DNA from: Planococcus circulans
GTDB taxonomy: Bacteria; Bacillota; Bacilli; Bacillales_A; Planococcaceae
Assembly: GCF_020023385.1 (NCBI RefSeq)
Contig: NZ_JAIQCL010000005.1
Span: forward strand, 203,338-267,337
Reading direction: 5' to 3'
Length of the DNA stretch: 64,000 nucleotides
A program made the position numbers and the translations under genes. A model generated the notes under the pieces. It was not told the DNA's origin and did no database searches. It saw only the letters and a list, made by a program, of their open reading frames with translations. Below are positions 9,115 through 18,038 of this stretch, in pieces. Within the stretch, counting starts at the first letter, position 1. Every line of letters begins with the position of its first letter.

Positions 9115-9885
9115 CTAGTCAACCATTCTGTCGCTTCCGAAGAAGTTGCGGAACATTTGAACAGTAGTGTCGCGGTTCAAGGCTGCGATTGAAGTTGTCA
9201 AAGGAATTCCTTTAGGACAAGATTCTACACAGTTTTGAGAGTTACCGCAGCTTGCTAATCCGCCTTCACCCATGATCGCGTTCAAACGTGCATCGCGGTT
9301 CATAGAACCAGTCGGATGAGCGTTCATCAAACGAACCTGTGAAAGTGGTGCAGCTCCGATGAAATCGGACTTATCGTTGACGTTCGGGCATGCTTCAAGA
9401 CATACGCCGCAAGTCATACATTTAGATAGTTCGTAAGCCCACTGGCGTTTGCGCTCAGGCATACGTGGTCCATCTCCAAGGTCATGCGTACCATCGATCG
9501 GCACCCATGCTTTAACTTTCTTCAACGAGTCGAACATACGGCTGCGGTCAATGACAAGGTCACGGACAACAGGGAATGTTTTCATCGGCTGAAGACGGAT
9601 CGGCTGTTCCAATTGGTCGACGAGAGCAGTACACGATTGACGCGCTTTGCCGTTGATGACCATTGAACATGCGCCACAAACCTCTTCCAGACAGTTCATG
9701 TCCCAGTTTACAGGAGTGGTTTTCTTCCCTTCCATGTTGACAGGGTTACGGCGAATTTCCATCAATGCCGAAATGACATTCATATTCGCCTTATATGGCA
9801 ATTCGAACTTTTCCCAATACGAATCTTCATCCGTAGAGTTTCTGCGTTCGATTTCAAATAGTACCGTTTTTGCTGCTTCACCCAT
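9115..9885 (-). CDS. sdhB: Succinate dehydrogenase iron-sulfur subunit
   Basis: Electron-transfer subunit of respiratory complex II, linking SdhA to the membrane anchor. The 256 residues carry the 2Fe-2S ligands C65, C70, C73 and C85 (CLEEVCGAC) and two ferredoxin-like motifs (C156-x2-C159-x2-C162-x3-C166 and C213-x5-C219-x3-C223) for the 4Fe-4S and 3Fe-4S centres. It is the last gene of sdhCAB, 22 bases after sdhA, and is followed by a terminator. Confidence 0.97.
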   Translation of the reverse strand: MGEAAKTVLFEIERRNSTDEDSYWEKFELPYKANMNVISALMEIRRNPVNMEGKKTTPVNWDMNCLEEVCGACSMVINGKARQSCTALVDQLEQPIRLQPMKTFPVVRDLVIDRSRMFDSLKKVKAWVPIDGTHDLGDGPRMPERKRQWAYELSKCMTCGVCLEACPNVNDKSDFIGAAPLSQVRLMNAHPTGSMNRDARLNAIMGEGGLASCGNSQNCVESCPKGIPLTTSIAALNRDTTVQMFRNFFGSDRMVD

Positions 9886-9907
9886 GGTAAATTAGCTCCC
9901 TTCTATA

Positions 9908-11656
9908 TTATGCTTTTGCTGAATAATCACGTTTACGCGGCGGAATCAACGAGGTGTCGACTTCTTCATAATGGAAGATAGGTGCATCAAAGCCATTAAA
10001 TTTCGCCATCGTTGTTTTCAAGAACTCTTCATCATTACGTTCCGGGAAATCGGGTTTGTAATGAGCGCCACGGCTTTCGTTACGGTTAAGTGCCCCGATT
10101 GTGATCACTCGTGCTAAATGTAGCATATTTCGCAATTGACGTGTGAACATTGCGCCTTGGTTGCTCCAAAGCTGAGTATCGGTGATGCTGATATGGTTGA
10201 AGCGCTCAAGCAGTTCCTGGAGTTTTTCATCCGTCTTCTGCAAACGATCGTTATAGCGTACCACTGTTACATTGTCGGTCATCCATTCGCCTAATTCTTT
10301 GTGAAGAACGTAAGCGTTTTCTGTGCCGTCCAATGCCAGAATTTCTTCCCATTTGCGTTGCTCTTCTGCTTCAGCTTTGTCGAAAATAGCTGAAGGAAGG
10401 TCTTCTGCCAATACTTCAAGGCCTTTAACATATTCAAGAGCGTTCGGTCCTGCGACCATACCGCCGTAAATTGCTGAAAGCAATGAGTTCGCGCCCAGAC
10501 GGTTACCACCGTGCTGAGAGTAATCACATTCACCCGCTGCCAAAACGCCAGGGATGCTTGTCATTTGGTGGTCATCGACCCATAATCCACCCATTGAATA
10601 ATGGACAGCCGGGAAGATTTTCATCGGTACTTTACGAGGGTCATCACCTGTGAATTTCTCGTAGATCTCGATGATTCCACCTAATTTGATATCCAATTCT
10701 TTTGGATCTTTGTGTGAAAGATCCAAGTAAACCATGTTCTCGCCGTTAATGCCGAGCTTCTGGTTAACGCAGACATCGAAGATTTCACGTGTTGCGATAT
10801 CACGTGGAACCAGGTTTCCGTATGCCGGATATTTTTCTTCAAGGAAATACCAAGGCTTGCCGTCTTTGTAAGTCCAAATACGTCCGCCTTCCCCACGAGC
10901 CGATTCTGACATTAAGCGCAGTTTATCGTCTCCCGGAATCGCTGTCGGGTGAATTTGGATAAATTCGCCGTTTGCGTAGTATGCCCCTTGTTGATAGACG
11001 ATGGAAGCCGCTGAACCTGTGTTGATGACGGAGTTCGTCGATTTCCCGAAAATGATTCCCGGTCCACCGGTTGCCATGATGACAGCATCCGCACGGAACG
11101 AATTAATTTCCATGGTCGTCATATTTTGAGCCGTGATTCCTTTACCGACGCCCTGCTCATCAAGAACAAGACCAAGGAATTCCCAGCCTTCATATTTAGT
11201 GATCAGTCCGCTCACTTCATAGCGGCGAACCTGCTCGTCCAATGCATACAACAATTGCTGCCCAGTTGTAGCGCCGGCAAATGCTGTTCTATGGTACATC
11301 GTTCCACCGAAACGACGGAAATCCAAAAGGCCTTCCGGTGTACGGTTGAACATTACGCCCATACGGTCGAACATGCGGATAATTCCGGGTGCTGCATCCG
11401 CCATTGCTTTTACGGGACGCTGATTCGCAAGGAAGTCGCCTCCGTAAACAGTATCATCAAAGTGAATATCCGGGGAATCCCCTTCACCTTTTGTATTGAC
11501 CGCTCCGTTGATCCCGCCTTGTGCACATACTGAGTGGGACCGTTTAACGGGAACGATTGAAAATAAATCGACGGGAGAACCTGCCTCTGCAACTTTAATT
11601 GCTGCCATCAAGCCGGCAAGGCCACCACCGACGATAGAAATTTTGCCCTTCGCCAT
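9908..11656 (-). CDS. sdhA: Succinate dehydrogenase flavoprotein subunit
   Basis: Catalytic FAD subunit oxidising succinate to fumarate. It opens MAKGKISIVGGGLAGLMAAI (dinucleotide fold), then RSHSVCAQGG with the His that binds FAD covalently, the substrate loop HPTAIPGDDKL and the HYSMGGLWVD and GGNRLGANSLL motifs. I start at the ATG 11654-11656 (AGAGGAGTG about 9 bases upstream) rather than at a GTG four codons earlier that sits on the ribosome site. Length 582. The gene lies between sdhC and sdhB. Confidence 0.97.
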   Translation of the reverse strand: MAKGKISIVGGGLAGLMAAIKVAEAGSPVDLFSIVPVKRSHSVCAQGGINGAVNTKGEGDSPDIHFDDTVYGGDFLANQRPVKAMADAAPGIIRMFDRMGVMFNRTPEGLLDFRRFGGTMYHRTAFAGATTGQQLLYALDEQVRRYEVSGLITKYEGWEFLGLVLDEQGVGKGITAQNMTTMEINSFRADAVIMATGGPGIIFGKSTNSVINTGSAASIVYQQGAYYANGEFIQIHPTAIPGDDKLRLMSESARGEGGRIWTYKDGKPWYFLEEKYPAYGNLVPRDIATREIFDVCVNQKLGINGENMVYLDLSHKDPKELDIKLGGIIEIYEKFTGDDPRKVPMKIFPAVHYSMGGLWVDDHQMTSIPGVLAAGECDYSQHGGNRLGANSLLSAIYGGMVAGPNALEYVKGLEVLAEDLPSAIFDKAEAEEQRKWEEILALDGTENAYVLHKELGEWMTDNVTVVRYNDRLQKTDEKLQELLERFNHISITDTQLWSNQGAMFTRQLRNMLHLARVITIGALNRNESRGAHYKPDFPERNDEEFLKTTMAKFNGFDAPIFHYEEVDTSLIPPRKRDYSAKA

Positions 11657-11701
11657 GTTAGTATTCACTCCTCTTTTAGTTCACCAATGATTGAAACATT
11701 C

Positions 11702-12316
11702 TTAAACGAATGCAAACAATGCTCTGATACCAATGATCGATAATACAATAAATACTAGAAGCGTGAAATAAGTTGCGTTTCGCTGTGATGCTTCGGACTG
11801 TGTAATTCCCCATGTAACAAGGAATGACCAAATTCCGTTCGAGAAATGGAAAACTGCTGCCAACACACCGACGATGTAGAAGGCCAACATGAATGGATTG
11901 CTTAAAATGTTTTCCATCATATTGAAATCAGCTTCTGCTGCTGCTCCGATCGCGACTTGGAATCTTGTTTCAAAGACGTGCCAAGCGATGAAGACTACCA
12001 GGAAGACCCCTGTATAACGTTGTGCGACAAACAAAATGTTGCGCATATAGCTATAATGCCCAGGATTGTTCTTCGAAGTAAACGCTATGTATAGACCGTA
12101 GAATGCGTGATACATGAGCGGTAAATAAATGACAAATATCTCCAGGAAAATAACGAATGGAAGATTTGCCATGAAGTGAGATGCATTATTGAATGCCTCT
12201 ACCCCTTGTGTAGCAAAATGGTTGACGATTAAGTGCTGCGTTAAGAATAAACCGATAGGAATGATCCCCAACAATGAGTGCAGCCTGCGCATTAAAAATT
12301 CACGATTGTTATCCAA
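11702..12316 (-). CDS. sdhC: Succinate dehydrogenase cytochrome b558 subunit
   Basis: Membrane anchor that binds two haems and menaquinone. The 204 residues have five hydrophobic helices and conserved haem-ligand histidines (FLTQHLIVNHF, MYHAFYGLYI, FIAWHVFETR, AVFHFSNGIW), close to the Bacillus single-polypeptide anchor. The start is a TTG at 12314-12316 (MDNNREFLMRRLHSLLG), placed six bases after a GAGGGGGGT ribosome site; further in-frame codons upstream encode unrelated residues. First gene of sdhCAB. Confidence 0.95.
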   Translation of the reverse strand: MDNNREFLMRRLHSLLGIIPIGLFLTQHLIVNHFATQGVEAFNNASHFMANLPFVIFLEIFVIYLPLMYHAFYGLYIAFTSKNNPGHYSYMRNILFVAQRYTGVFLVVFIAWHVFETRFQVAIGAAAEADFNMMENILSNPFMLAFYIVGVLAAVFHFSNGIWSFLVTWGITQSEASQRNATYFTLLVFIVLSIIGIRALFAFV

Positions 12317-12422
12317 AATTTTACCCCCCTCAAAACATTGATTGGCAACTTTCAAAGCTAACGATATATTACGAAAGCACCTGAAGCCGCACACCATCAT
12401 GATACATTAATATGACATATTT

Positions 12423-12451
12423 ATTGTACTCTCCCCCTTTAGGAGCGTCAA
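12423..12451 (-). promoter_or_regulatory. Sigma-A promoter of sdhCAB
   Basis: TTGACG, 17 bases, TACAAT on the minus strand, giving a leader of about 100 bases. It lies in the 410-base gap between lysC and sdhC, which otherwise holds the lysC terminator and no gene that I can see. The yslB gene of B. subtilis is missing here. Confidence 0.75.
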
Positions 12452-12558
12452 GGTACCGAAACTCTTTTGAACAGATAGTTACTAAGTATTTTATTGATGA
12501 ATTACGCCCTATCTGCAATAAAACAGCTTGGAATGTAACCGTTTTAATAGAATTCTGA

Positions 12559-12593
12559 CAAAAAGCGATTCTCTAATTGAGAATCGCTTTTTG
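12559..12593 (-). terminator. Terminator downstream of lysC
   Basis: CAAAAAGCGATTCTC and GAGAATCGCTTTTTG form a 15-bp perfect stem with a five-base loop, about 130 bases after the lysC stop. Confidence 0.8.
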
Positions 12594-12726
12594 ACCCTAA
12601 TTCATCGTATTGTAGTGATAACAGCATTATTGCACTATTGCTATTGAGAATTTGAACAAATTGTGAATTTTATCACTTACTATTATTATTTGGCGGATGT
12701 TGCCTTTTTACTTGAAGAGCTGTGCA

Positions 12727-13218
12727 TTAAGAAGACTGGACTTCAGACAGACCATAGGCATCATGTAAAGCATTCGCCGATTTTCTCATATCTGATTCCT
12801 GCACCACTACTGAAATTTTGATTTCGGAGGTGCTGACCATTTTCACTGGAATCTCCTGGCTTCTTAAAATATCGAACATCCGTGCAGCTACGCCCGGATT
12901 GGATACCATTCCCGATCCCACAATCGACACTTTCGACAAACCGACCTCGACGTTCAGCGACAGGAAGCCGATTTCATCTTTTGCGTCTGTGAGGACACGG
13001 CGCGTTTCTTCCAGGCTTTCCTGAGAGATGGAAAATGAAACCGATGGCGGAAATTCATCACTGATGCTTTGGACGATGATGTCCACATCAATCTGATTTT
13101 CAGCAAGTTTTGTAAATATATTGGCGAGGGAACCGTTGAATGGTTTTTTATAAGTGACGGTCACACGCGCGATTCCGGGTTCAAATGCAACACCTCTGAC
13201 GATTAAGTTTTTCTCCAC
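12727..13218 (-). CDS. lysC: Aspartokinase II beta subunit from an internal in-frame start
   Basis: Inside lysC an AGAGGTGATCACT ribosome site precedes an in-frame GTG at 13216-13218. The product would be 163 residues covering the two ACT domains. B. subtilis aspartokinase II is an alpha2-beta2 enzyme whose beta chain is made from an internal start in the same place and has about this length, so I read this as a conserved nested gene. The expression itself is inferred. Confidence 0.7.
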   Translation of the reverse strand: MEKNLIVRGVAFEPGIARVTVTYKKPFNGSLANIFTKLAENQIDVDIIVQSISDEFPPSVSFSISQESLEETRRVLTDAKDEIGFLSLNVEVGLSKVSIVGSGMVSNPGVAARMFDILRSQEIPVKMVSTSEIKISVVVQESDMRKSANALHDAYGLSEVQSS

Positions 13219-13953
13219 AGTGATCACCTCTTGTATGATTGTGCCAGGCTCATTTGAATAACTTGCTCTGACGGATAATGGTACATGATTGTTTTTTGCG
13301 AACTCGACGGCGCGTGGATGCAGGACCCCTGCCCCCAAATTGGCGAGCTCCAGCATTTCGTCATAGGAAATCTGTTCCAGCTTGCGTGCACCTGTGACAA
13401 ACCGGGGATCCGATGTATAGACACCGTTGACATCTGTATAAATTTCGCATTTCTCCGCTTTTAAAGCTGCGGCCAGTGCAACAGCCGTCGTATCAGATCC
13501 ACCTCGGCCGAGCGTGGTGATATTGCCGATTTTATCGACTCCTTGAAAACCGGCCACCACACAAAAATAGCCATTTTCCAATACACGTTCAAGACGCTCT
13601 GTATGGATTTGTTCAATGCGTGCATTGCGGGGCACGGATTCTGTTTCGATTCCCGCCTGCCAACCGGTAAAAGATAAGGCTTCATGACCCAGCTTTTTGA
13701 AGGCCATCGCCAAGAGCGAAATGGTGATCTGCTCACCAGTGGCCAGCAGCATGTCCATTTCCCGCTTTGGCGGTTCAGAAGAAATTTCCCCGGCCAGCCC
13801 GAGCAGCGTATCGGTCGTCTTGCCCATAGCCGAAACGACAATGACAACCCGTTTGCCTTTTTCTTTTTCACGGATGGCCCGTTCAGCCACTCCGATGATC
13901 TTTTCCGGAGTTGCGACAGACGTCCCTCCAAATTTCATGACGATTGTTTCCAT
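12727..13953 (-). CDS. lysC: Aspartokinase II, alpha subunit
   Basis: Phosphorylates aspartate, the first step to lysine, diaminopimelate, threonine and methionine. The 408-residue product starts METIVMKFGGTSVATPEKI (kinase KFGGTSV motif), with TTLGRGGSDTTAVALAA and TDVNGVYTSDPR, then two C-terminal ACT domains. It equals the length of B. subtilis LysC. The ATG at 13951-13953 follows GGGAG; upstream in-frame codons belong to the riboswitch leader, not the protein. Regulation is by the lysine riboswitch directly upstream. An internal start for the beta subunit is listed separately. Confidence 0.97.
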   Translation of the reverse strand: METIVMKFGGTSVATPEKIIGVAERAIREKEKGKRVVIVVSAMGKTTDTLLGLAGEISSEPPKREMDMLLATGEQITISLLAMAFKKLGHEALSFTGWQAGIETESVPRNARIEQIHTERLERVLENGYFCVVAGFQGVDKIGNITTLGRGGSDTTAVALAAALKAEKCEIYTDVNGVYTSDPRFVTGARKLEQISYDEMLELANLGAGVLHPRAVEFAKNNHVPLSVRASYSNEPGTIIQEVITVEKNLIVRGVAFEPGIARVTVTYKKPFNGSLANIFTKLAENQIDVDIIVQSISDEFPPSVSFSISQESLEETRRVLTDAKDEIGFLSLNVEVGLSKVSIVGSGMVSNPGVAARMFDILRSQEIPVKMVSTSEIKISVVVQESDMRKSANALHDAYGLSEVQSS

Positions 13954-14013
13954 TTCATCCACTCCCACATTTAGTATGTGGCCCTCACTATGACCGGCAG
14001 CAAAGCCGGCCAC

Positions 14014-14050
14014 AAAAAAAGGCAGTTCACCGCAACCACGGCAAACTACC
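14014..14050 (-). terminator. Attenuator terminator of the lysC leader
   Basis: GGTAGTTTGCCG pairs with CGGTGAACTGCC (12 bp with wobbles), followed by seven T on the minus strand. It lies about 60 bases before the lysC start and just after the lysine aptamer. Confidence 0.88.
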
Positions 14051-14078
14051 TCTTTCATCATGTACGAAAAACGTCCAT

Positions 14079-14250
14079 GTGAGATAGCCCTCCAGAGATT
14101 GACTCTGACAGCTCTGCATTTCTTAAATGCAGAACCAGCATGCGCAACAGCAGTAACACGCACACTTCGGCGACCGCCCCTTTCACCATTCATCTCAGAT
14201 TCTGCAAATCTCCGAATGCTTACTATTGACGTTCGCGCCTCTATCATCAC
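14079..14250 (-). ncRNA. Lysine riboswitch (L-box)
   Basis: The minus-strand leader carries L-box hallmarks: the AGAGGCGCGAAC core near the 5' end, GGTGAAAGGGGCGGTCGCC with the following GAAG, CTGTCAGAGTC and CTGGAGGGCTATC. The closing P1 helix forms between GTGA..GATAG and CTATCTCAC. Lysine binding would favour the downstream terminator at 14014-14050 and shut off lysC. There is no terminator between uvrC and this leader; the -35/-10 is not clear, a weak TTGCCA-17-TATCGT inside the end of uvrC (14278-14306) being the best candidate. Confidence 0.93.
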
Positions 14251-14288
14251 TTTTCCAAGTGATTCAATTATTCTATTACGATAACACG

Positions 14289-16085
14289 TTAAGATTCGCT
14301 TGGCAATGTGTCTTCCCCAAAATGCTGACTGATGGACAACGCCAGCGCTTCCGGCATTCCCGCCTCTTTGATTTCTTCGACAGAGGCTTCTTTGAGTTTC
14401 TTGACAGATCCAAAATGCTTCAGCAGCTGCTGTTTGCGTTTCGGTCCGACTCCTTCAAGACCGTCGAGCGCCGACTGGATCGAATTCTTGCCGCGCAGCT
14501 GACGGTGGAAAGTGATGACAAAACGGTGGACCTCATCTTGAATCCGCTGCATCAGATAGAAAGCTTCACTGGTCCGCTTGAGCGGCACAACTTCAGCAGG
14601 TGACCCATACAGCAATTGGGAAGTTTGGTGCTTTGCATCTTTCGCCAGTCCCGCAATCGGTATCGATAAACCGAGTTCGTCCTCCAGGATTTCGCGCGCC
14701 GACTCCATCTGGCCTTTTCCTCCATCGATGACGATCAGATCCGGCAAAGGCAGACCGTCTTTCAGGACTCGTGAATAGCGGCGGCGGATAACTTCGCGCA
14801 TTGCTGCATAATCATCGGGCTTGGAAGCATTGCGTGTTTTGTATTTCCGGTAATCCTTTTTGGAAGGCTTGCCGTCGATGAACGTAATCATCGCAGATAC
14901 CGCATCGGCTCCTTGAATGTGGGAGTTGTCGAATGCTTCGATGCGCAAAGGCGTTTCGATGTTCATTGCTTCTCCCAGGTCTACGCAGGCACCGATTGTC
15001 CGTTCTTCCTGGCGCTCGAGCAGCTGGAATTTCTCTTTGATGGCAATTTCGGCATTTTTCTTAGCCAGCGCCACCAAATCTTTTTTCTTGCCGCGCTGGG
15101 GAACCAGTACCCGGACTCCAAGCCATTCTTTTAACATCTCCGGATCATCCGCTTCCGGCAACAGAATTTCACTCGGCTTGACATGGTTGGCCTTTTCATA
15201 AAATTGCCCCAGAAACGTCAAAAACTCTTCTTCTGGATCCCGGTAGAGCGGAAACAGCGAAACGTCGCGTTCAATCAGTTTGCCTTGACGCACAAAAAAG
15301 ACTTGTACGCACATCCAGCCCTTATCGACTGCATAGGCAAAGACGTCGCGATTGGTGAAATCGTTCATCGCCATCTTCTGTTTTTCCATCACGGTTTCAA
15401 TCATGGAAATTTGGTCGCGGTATTCCTTGGCACGTTCAAATTCCAGGTTCTCTGAAGCTTCGGACATCTTCTCGACCAATTGCTGCTTCACTTCCCGGAA
15501 TCCGCCGTTCAGGAATCTGGTGATGCCGTCGATCATTTCCTGATAGGTTTCCTTTTCGACAGGCTTGACGCAAGGAGCCAAACATTGCCCTAAATGATAG
15601 TACAAACAAACCCGATCCGGCATGGTATGGCATTTCCGCAATGGATACAGACGATCCAACAGCTTTTTCGTCTCCGCTGCCGCGTAAGCATTCGGGTAAG
15701 GGCCAAAGTATTTTCCTTTGTCTTTTTTCACCTGTCTGGTTGTAATCAGCTTCGGATGGCGCTCTCCCGTGATTTTCAAGTACGGATAGCTTTTGTCATC
15801 CTTCAGCATAATATTGTATTTAGGGTCATATTTTTTGATCAAATTCAATTCGAGAATCAACGCTTCTTTATCTGAAGAAGTGACGATATATTCGAAATCC
15901 TCGATTTCATTGACCAAACGCTGTGTTTTTGCATCGTGGCTGCCCGTGAAATACGAGCGCACGCGGTTTTTCAAAACTTTCGCCTTACCGACATAAATGA
16001 CGGTATTCTGGCGATCCTTCATCAAATAGCAGCCTGGTTGACCAGGCAATACTGCCAATTTATGCTGAATCAATTCGTTAGCCAT
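14289..16085 (-). CDS. uvrC: Excinuclease ABC subunit C
   Basis: Nuclease of nucleotide excision repair that cuts both sides of a UvrB-bound lesion. The 598 residues show the GIY-YIG domain (PGCYLMKD ... [18 protein letters not shown]) at the N-terminus, the Cys-containing linker (HLGQCLAPC), a UvrB-interacting UVR motif around 200-235, the RNase H-like endonuclease domain ([27 protein letters not shown]) and terminal helix-hairpin-helix motifs ([20 protein letters not shown]). It lies between trxA and lysC as in Bacillus. Confidence 0.97.
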   Translation of the reverse strand: MANELIQHKLAVLPGQPGCYLMKDRQNTVIYVGKAKVLKNRVRSYFTGSHDAKTQRLVNEIEDFEYIVTSSDKEALILELNLIKKYDPKYNIMLKDDKSYPYLKITGERHPKLITTRQVKKDKGKYFGPYPNAYAAAETKKLLDRLYPLRKCHTMPDRVCLYYHLGQCLAPCVKPVEKETYQEMIDGITRFLNGGFREVKQQLVEKMSEASENLEFERAKEYRDQISMIETVMEKQKMAMNDFTNRDVFAYAVDKGWMCVQVFFVRQGKLIERDVSLFPLYRDPEEEFLTFLGQFYEKANHVKPSEILLPEADDPEMLKEWLGVRVLVPQRGKKKDLVALAKKNAEIAIKEKFQLLERQEERTIGACVDLGEAMNIETPLRIEAFDNSHIQGADAVSAMITFIDGKPSKKDYRKYKTRNASKPDDYAAMREVIRRRYSRVLKDGLPLPDLIVIDGGKGQMESAREILEDELGLSIPIAGLAKDAKHQTSQLLYGSPAEVVPLKRTSEAFYLMQRIQDEVHRFVITFHRQLRGKNSIQSALDGLEGVGPKRKQQLLKHFGSVKKLKEASVEEIKEAGMPEALALSISQHFGEDTLPSES

Positions 16086-16103
16086 CTTTTATCTCACCCT
16101 ATT

Positions 16104-16134
16104 AAAAAACCGGGCACCATCGCTGGACCCGGTT
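16104..16134 (-). terminator. Terminator of trxA
   Basis: AACCGGG/CCCGGTT stem with a 13-base loop and TTTTTT on the minus strand, just after the trxA stop. Confidence 0.85.
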
Positions 16135-16139
16135 AAGAA

Positions 16140-16454
16140 TTATGCGTGTTTTTCAACCAATTCAGCTAAAGCTTCTTTCGGTCTGAAACCAACCACTTTG
16201 TCAACTGTTTCTCCGTCTTTCATCAACAACAAAGTCGGAATGGACATGATGCCGTAGTTTCCAGCTGTTTCCTGGTTTTGATCCACATCAACTTTTACGA
16301 TTTTAACTTTATCGCTCATTTCAGCGTCTAATTCTTCCAGCACTGGAGCGATCATTTTACATGGTCCGCACCAAGTTGCCCAAAAATCTACTAAAACGAG
16401 TCCTTCTGATACTTCTTGTGAAAAGTTCTGATCTGTTCCGTGTACGATTGCCAT
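16140..16454 (-). CDS. trxA: Thioredoxin
   Basis: A 104-residue cytosolic disulfide reductant with the active site WCGPC in [19 protein letters not shown] and the cis-Pro loop [12 protein letters not shown]. The ATG at 16452-16454 follows AAGGAGGAATT; upstream in-frame codons are not thioredoxin-like. It lies between etfA and uvrC with its own promoter and terminator. Confidence 0.97.
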   Translation of the reverse strand: MAIVHGTDQNFSQEVSEGLVLVDFWATWCGPCKMIAPVLEELDAEMSDKVKIVKVDVDQNQETAGNYGIMSIPTLLLMKDGETVDKVVGFRPKEALAELVEKHA

Positions 16455-16493
16455 GAATAATTCCTCCTTATGATTGAACCAAACTATATACAG

Positions 16494-16502
16494 AGTATAG
16501 CA
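16494..16502 (-). promoter_or_regulatory. Extended -10 promoter of trxA
   Basis: TGC-TATACT on the minus strand, 40 bases upstream of the trxA ATG. The -35 is poor. Confidence 0.45.
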
Positions 16503-16570
16503 TGTGCTAAAAACACTAGCTATTTTTTTGCCTACTCTTCCAATACCCGGCAACTGAGGGCGTTAAACAG

Positions 16571-16602
16571 AAAACGGCGGCTGGCCCAGTGGACCCGCCG
16601 CC
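16571..16602 (-). terminator. Terminator of etfA
   Basis: GGCGGC/GCCGCC stem around a 15-base loop, then GTTTTC on the minus strand. Confidence 0.75.
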
Positions 16603-16610
16603 ATTCAAAA

Positions 16611-17576
16611 TTACATTACTTTCTTGAATTCTTCTGTCAGCATCGGGATGACTTCGAACAAGTCTCCGACAATGCCGTAATCCGCTACTTTGAAGATGTT
16701 CGCTTCCGGATCTTTGTTGATCGCCACGATCACTTTCGAGTTGGACATACCGGCCATGTGCTGGATTGCGCCAGAAATACCAGCTGCGATATACAGGTCA
16801 GGTGTAACCACTTTGCCTGTCTGACCGATTTGAAGCGAGTAATCGCAATAATCCGCGTCACAAGCTCCGCGTGATGCCCCAACAGCGCCGCCAAGAAGAT
16901 TCGCCAATTCCTGCAACGGCTCAAATCCATCAGCACTCTTAACTCCACGGCCTCCGGCTACGATGACTTTCGCTTCCGAAAGATCGACGCCTTCAGATGA
17001 TTTGCGCACTACGTTTTTGATGATTGTGCGAAGGTTTGTAATATCAACCGACAACGAACTGACATCGCCTGAACGTTCCTGTCTTTCAAGCGGTGCAATG
17101 TTGTTCGAACGCACGGTGATGAAAACGATGCCTTCTTTCAGCTTCACTTTTTCAAATGCTTTACCAGAGAAGATCGGGCGGATGAATACCGCCTCATCGC
17201 CTTCGCCTTCAATGTCCGTTACATCCGAAATCAATCCGGACTGTAATTTGGAAGCGATTTTCGGAGCCAAATCTTTGCCGACTGCCGTATGGCCGAAGAC
17301 AAGACCTTCCGGATTTTCCTGTTCAACGACTGCCATGAATGCTTGGCCGTAGCCGTCCGATGTATACGATTTCAAATGCGGATGTTCAACCGTTACGACG
17401 CGGTCAGCACCGTATGCAATCAGTTCAGCGCCGAAATCTGCAACCGAATCACCGATCAGAACACCTACTACTTCTCCGCCGCCAGAAATTTTCTTAGCTG
17501 CTGCAATTGCTTCAAATGAGACATTACGCAAAGCGCCTTCGCGCGTTTCTCCTAAAACCAATACTTTTTTCGCCAT
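16611..17576 (-). CDS. etfA: Electron transfer flavoprotein alpha subunit
   Basis: With EtfB it carries electrons from acyl-CoA dehydrogenases to the quinone pool. The 321 residues have the N-terminal ETF fold (MAKKVLVLGETREGALRNVS) and the C-terminal FAD-binding domain (VIVAGGRGVKSADGFE, GQTGKVVTPDLYIAAGISGA, NKDPEANIFKVADYGIVGD). Start ATG 17574-17576, with GGGGG ten bases upstream. Unusually, 462 bases with two repeat elements separate it from etfB; in Bacillus the two are adjacent. Confidence 0.96.
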   Translation of the reverse strand: MAKKVLVLGETREGALRNVSFEAIAAAKKISGGGEVVGVLIGDSVADFGAELIAYGADRVVTVEHPHLKSYTSDGYGQAFMAVVEQENPEGLVFGHTAVGKDLAPKIASKLQSGLISDVTDIEGEGDEAVFIRPIFSGKAFEKVKLKEGIVFITVRSNNIAPLERQERSGDVSSLSVDITNLRTIIKNVVRKSSEGVDLSEAKVIVAGGRGVKSADGFEPLQELANLLGGAVGASRGACDADYCDYSLQIGQTGKVVTPDLYIAAGISGAIQHMAGMSNSKVIVAINKDPEANIFKVADYGIVGDLFEVIPMLTEEFKKVM

Positions 17577-17705
17577 AGTCCGTTTACCCCCTAAGTAGAT
17601 GTGAAAAATGTTCCCGCCTTTACGGGTTAGATAACTCCTAGAAATCATGAAGGTTTACTTAATATTTATACTGAACTAATATTTTTTCAATTCAAATTTT
17701 ATTAC

Positions 17706-17825
17706 GGATATTCCGCAAACAGCTCCGCTTTCCTGCGGGCTTGCACCGAACTAACTCGGGCTGGCCCGAGTGGATTTCGGTACTTCGCTATCCCGCGGGA
17801 GTCTACACTGATTTGCTCCATATCC
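17706..17825. repeat. Intergenic repeat family B, copy 1
   Basis: A 120-base element opening GGATATTCCGCAAACAG and closing with the imperfect inverse CTGATTTGCTCCATATCC. Inside are CTCCGCTTTCC, TTGCACCGAACTAACTCGGG and CCCGCGGGAGTCT. Copies occur at 25469-25599 (opposite orientation) and 63768-63894. It is non-coding. Confidence 0.75.
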
Positions 17826-17884
17826 TAGTAATTTAACAATCTAATTTTTTATTGCTCTAATTTATAAAGCATCATAGAAGAAGG

Positions 17885-17998
17885 AGTGGAAGGCGGCGAC
17901 TCCTGCGGGAAAGCGCGTCCAGGTGAGACCCCAGAAGGCGCTAGCCTGAGGAGGCTCACGGACCGCCCGCGGAAAGCGTCCGCCTGGAGCGAGTTCTT
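17885..17998. repeat. Intergenic repeat family C, copy 1
   Basis: A GC-rich element with CTCCTGCGGGAAAGCG, GGTGAGACCCC, GAGGAGGCTCA and CCGCGGAAAGCGTCCGCC. The second copy is at 25241-25441 in the opposite orientation. Together with family B it fills the 462-base etfB-etfA gap. Confidence 0.7.
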
Positions 17999-18038
17999 CC
18001 TATGACTCCTATGCAAAAATAAATAAACTAAAACTTCT

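Noticed and set aside
13954..14250. 99-residue N-terminal extension of LysC
   Set aside because: The sequence is the lysine riboswitch and its terminator; homologous LysC begins at METIVMKFGG.
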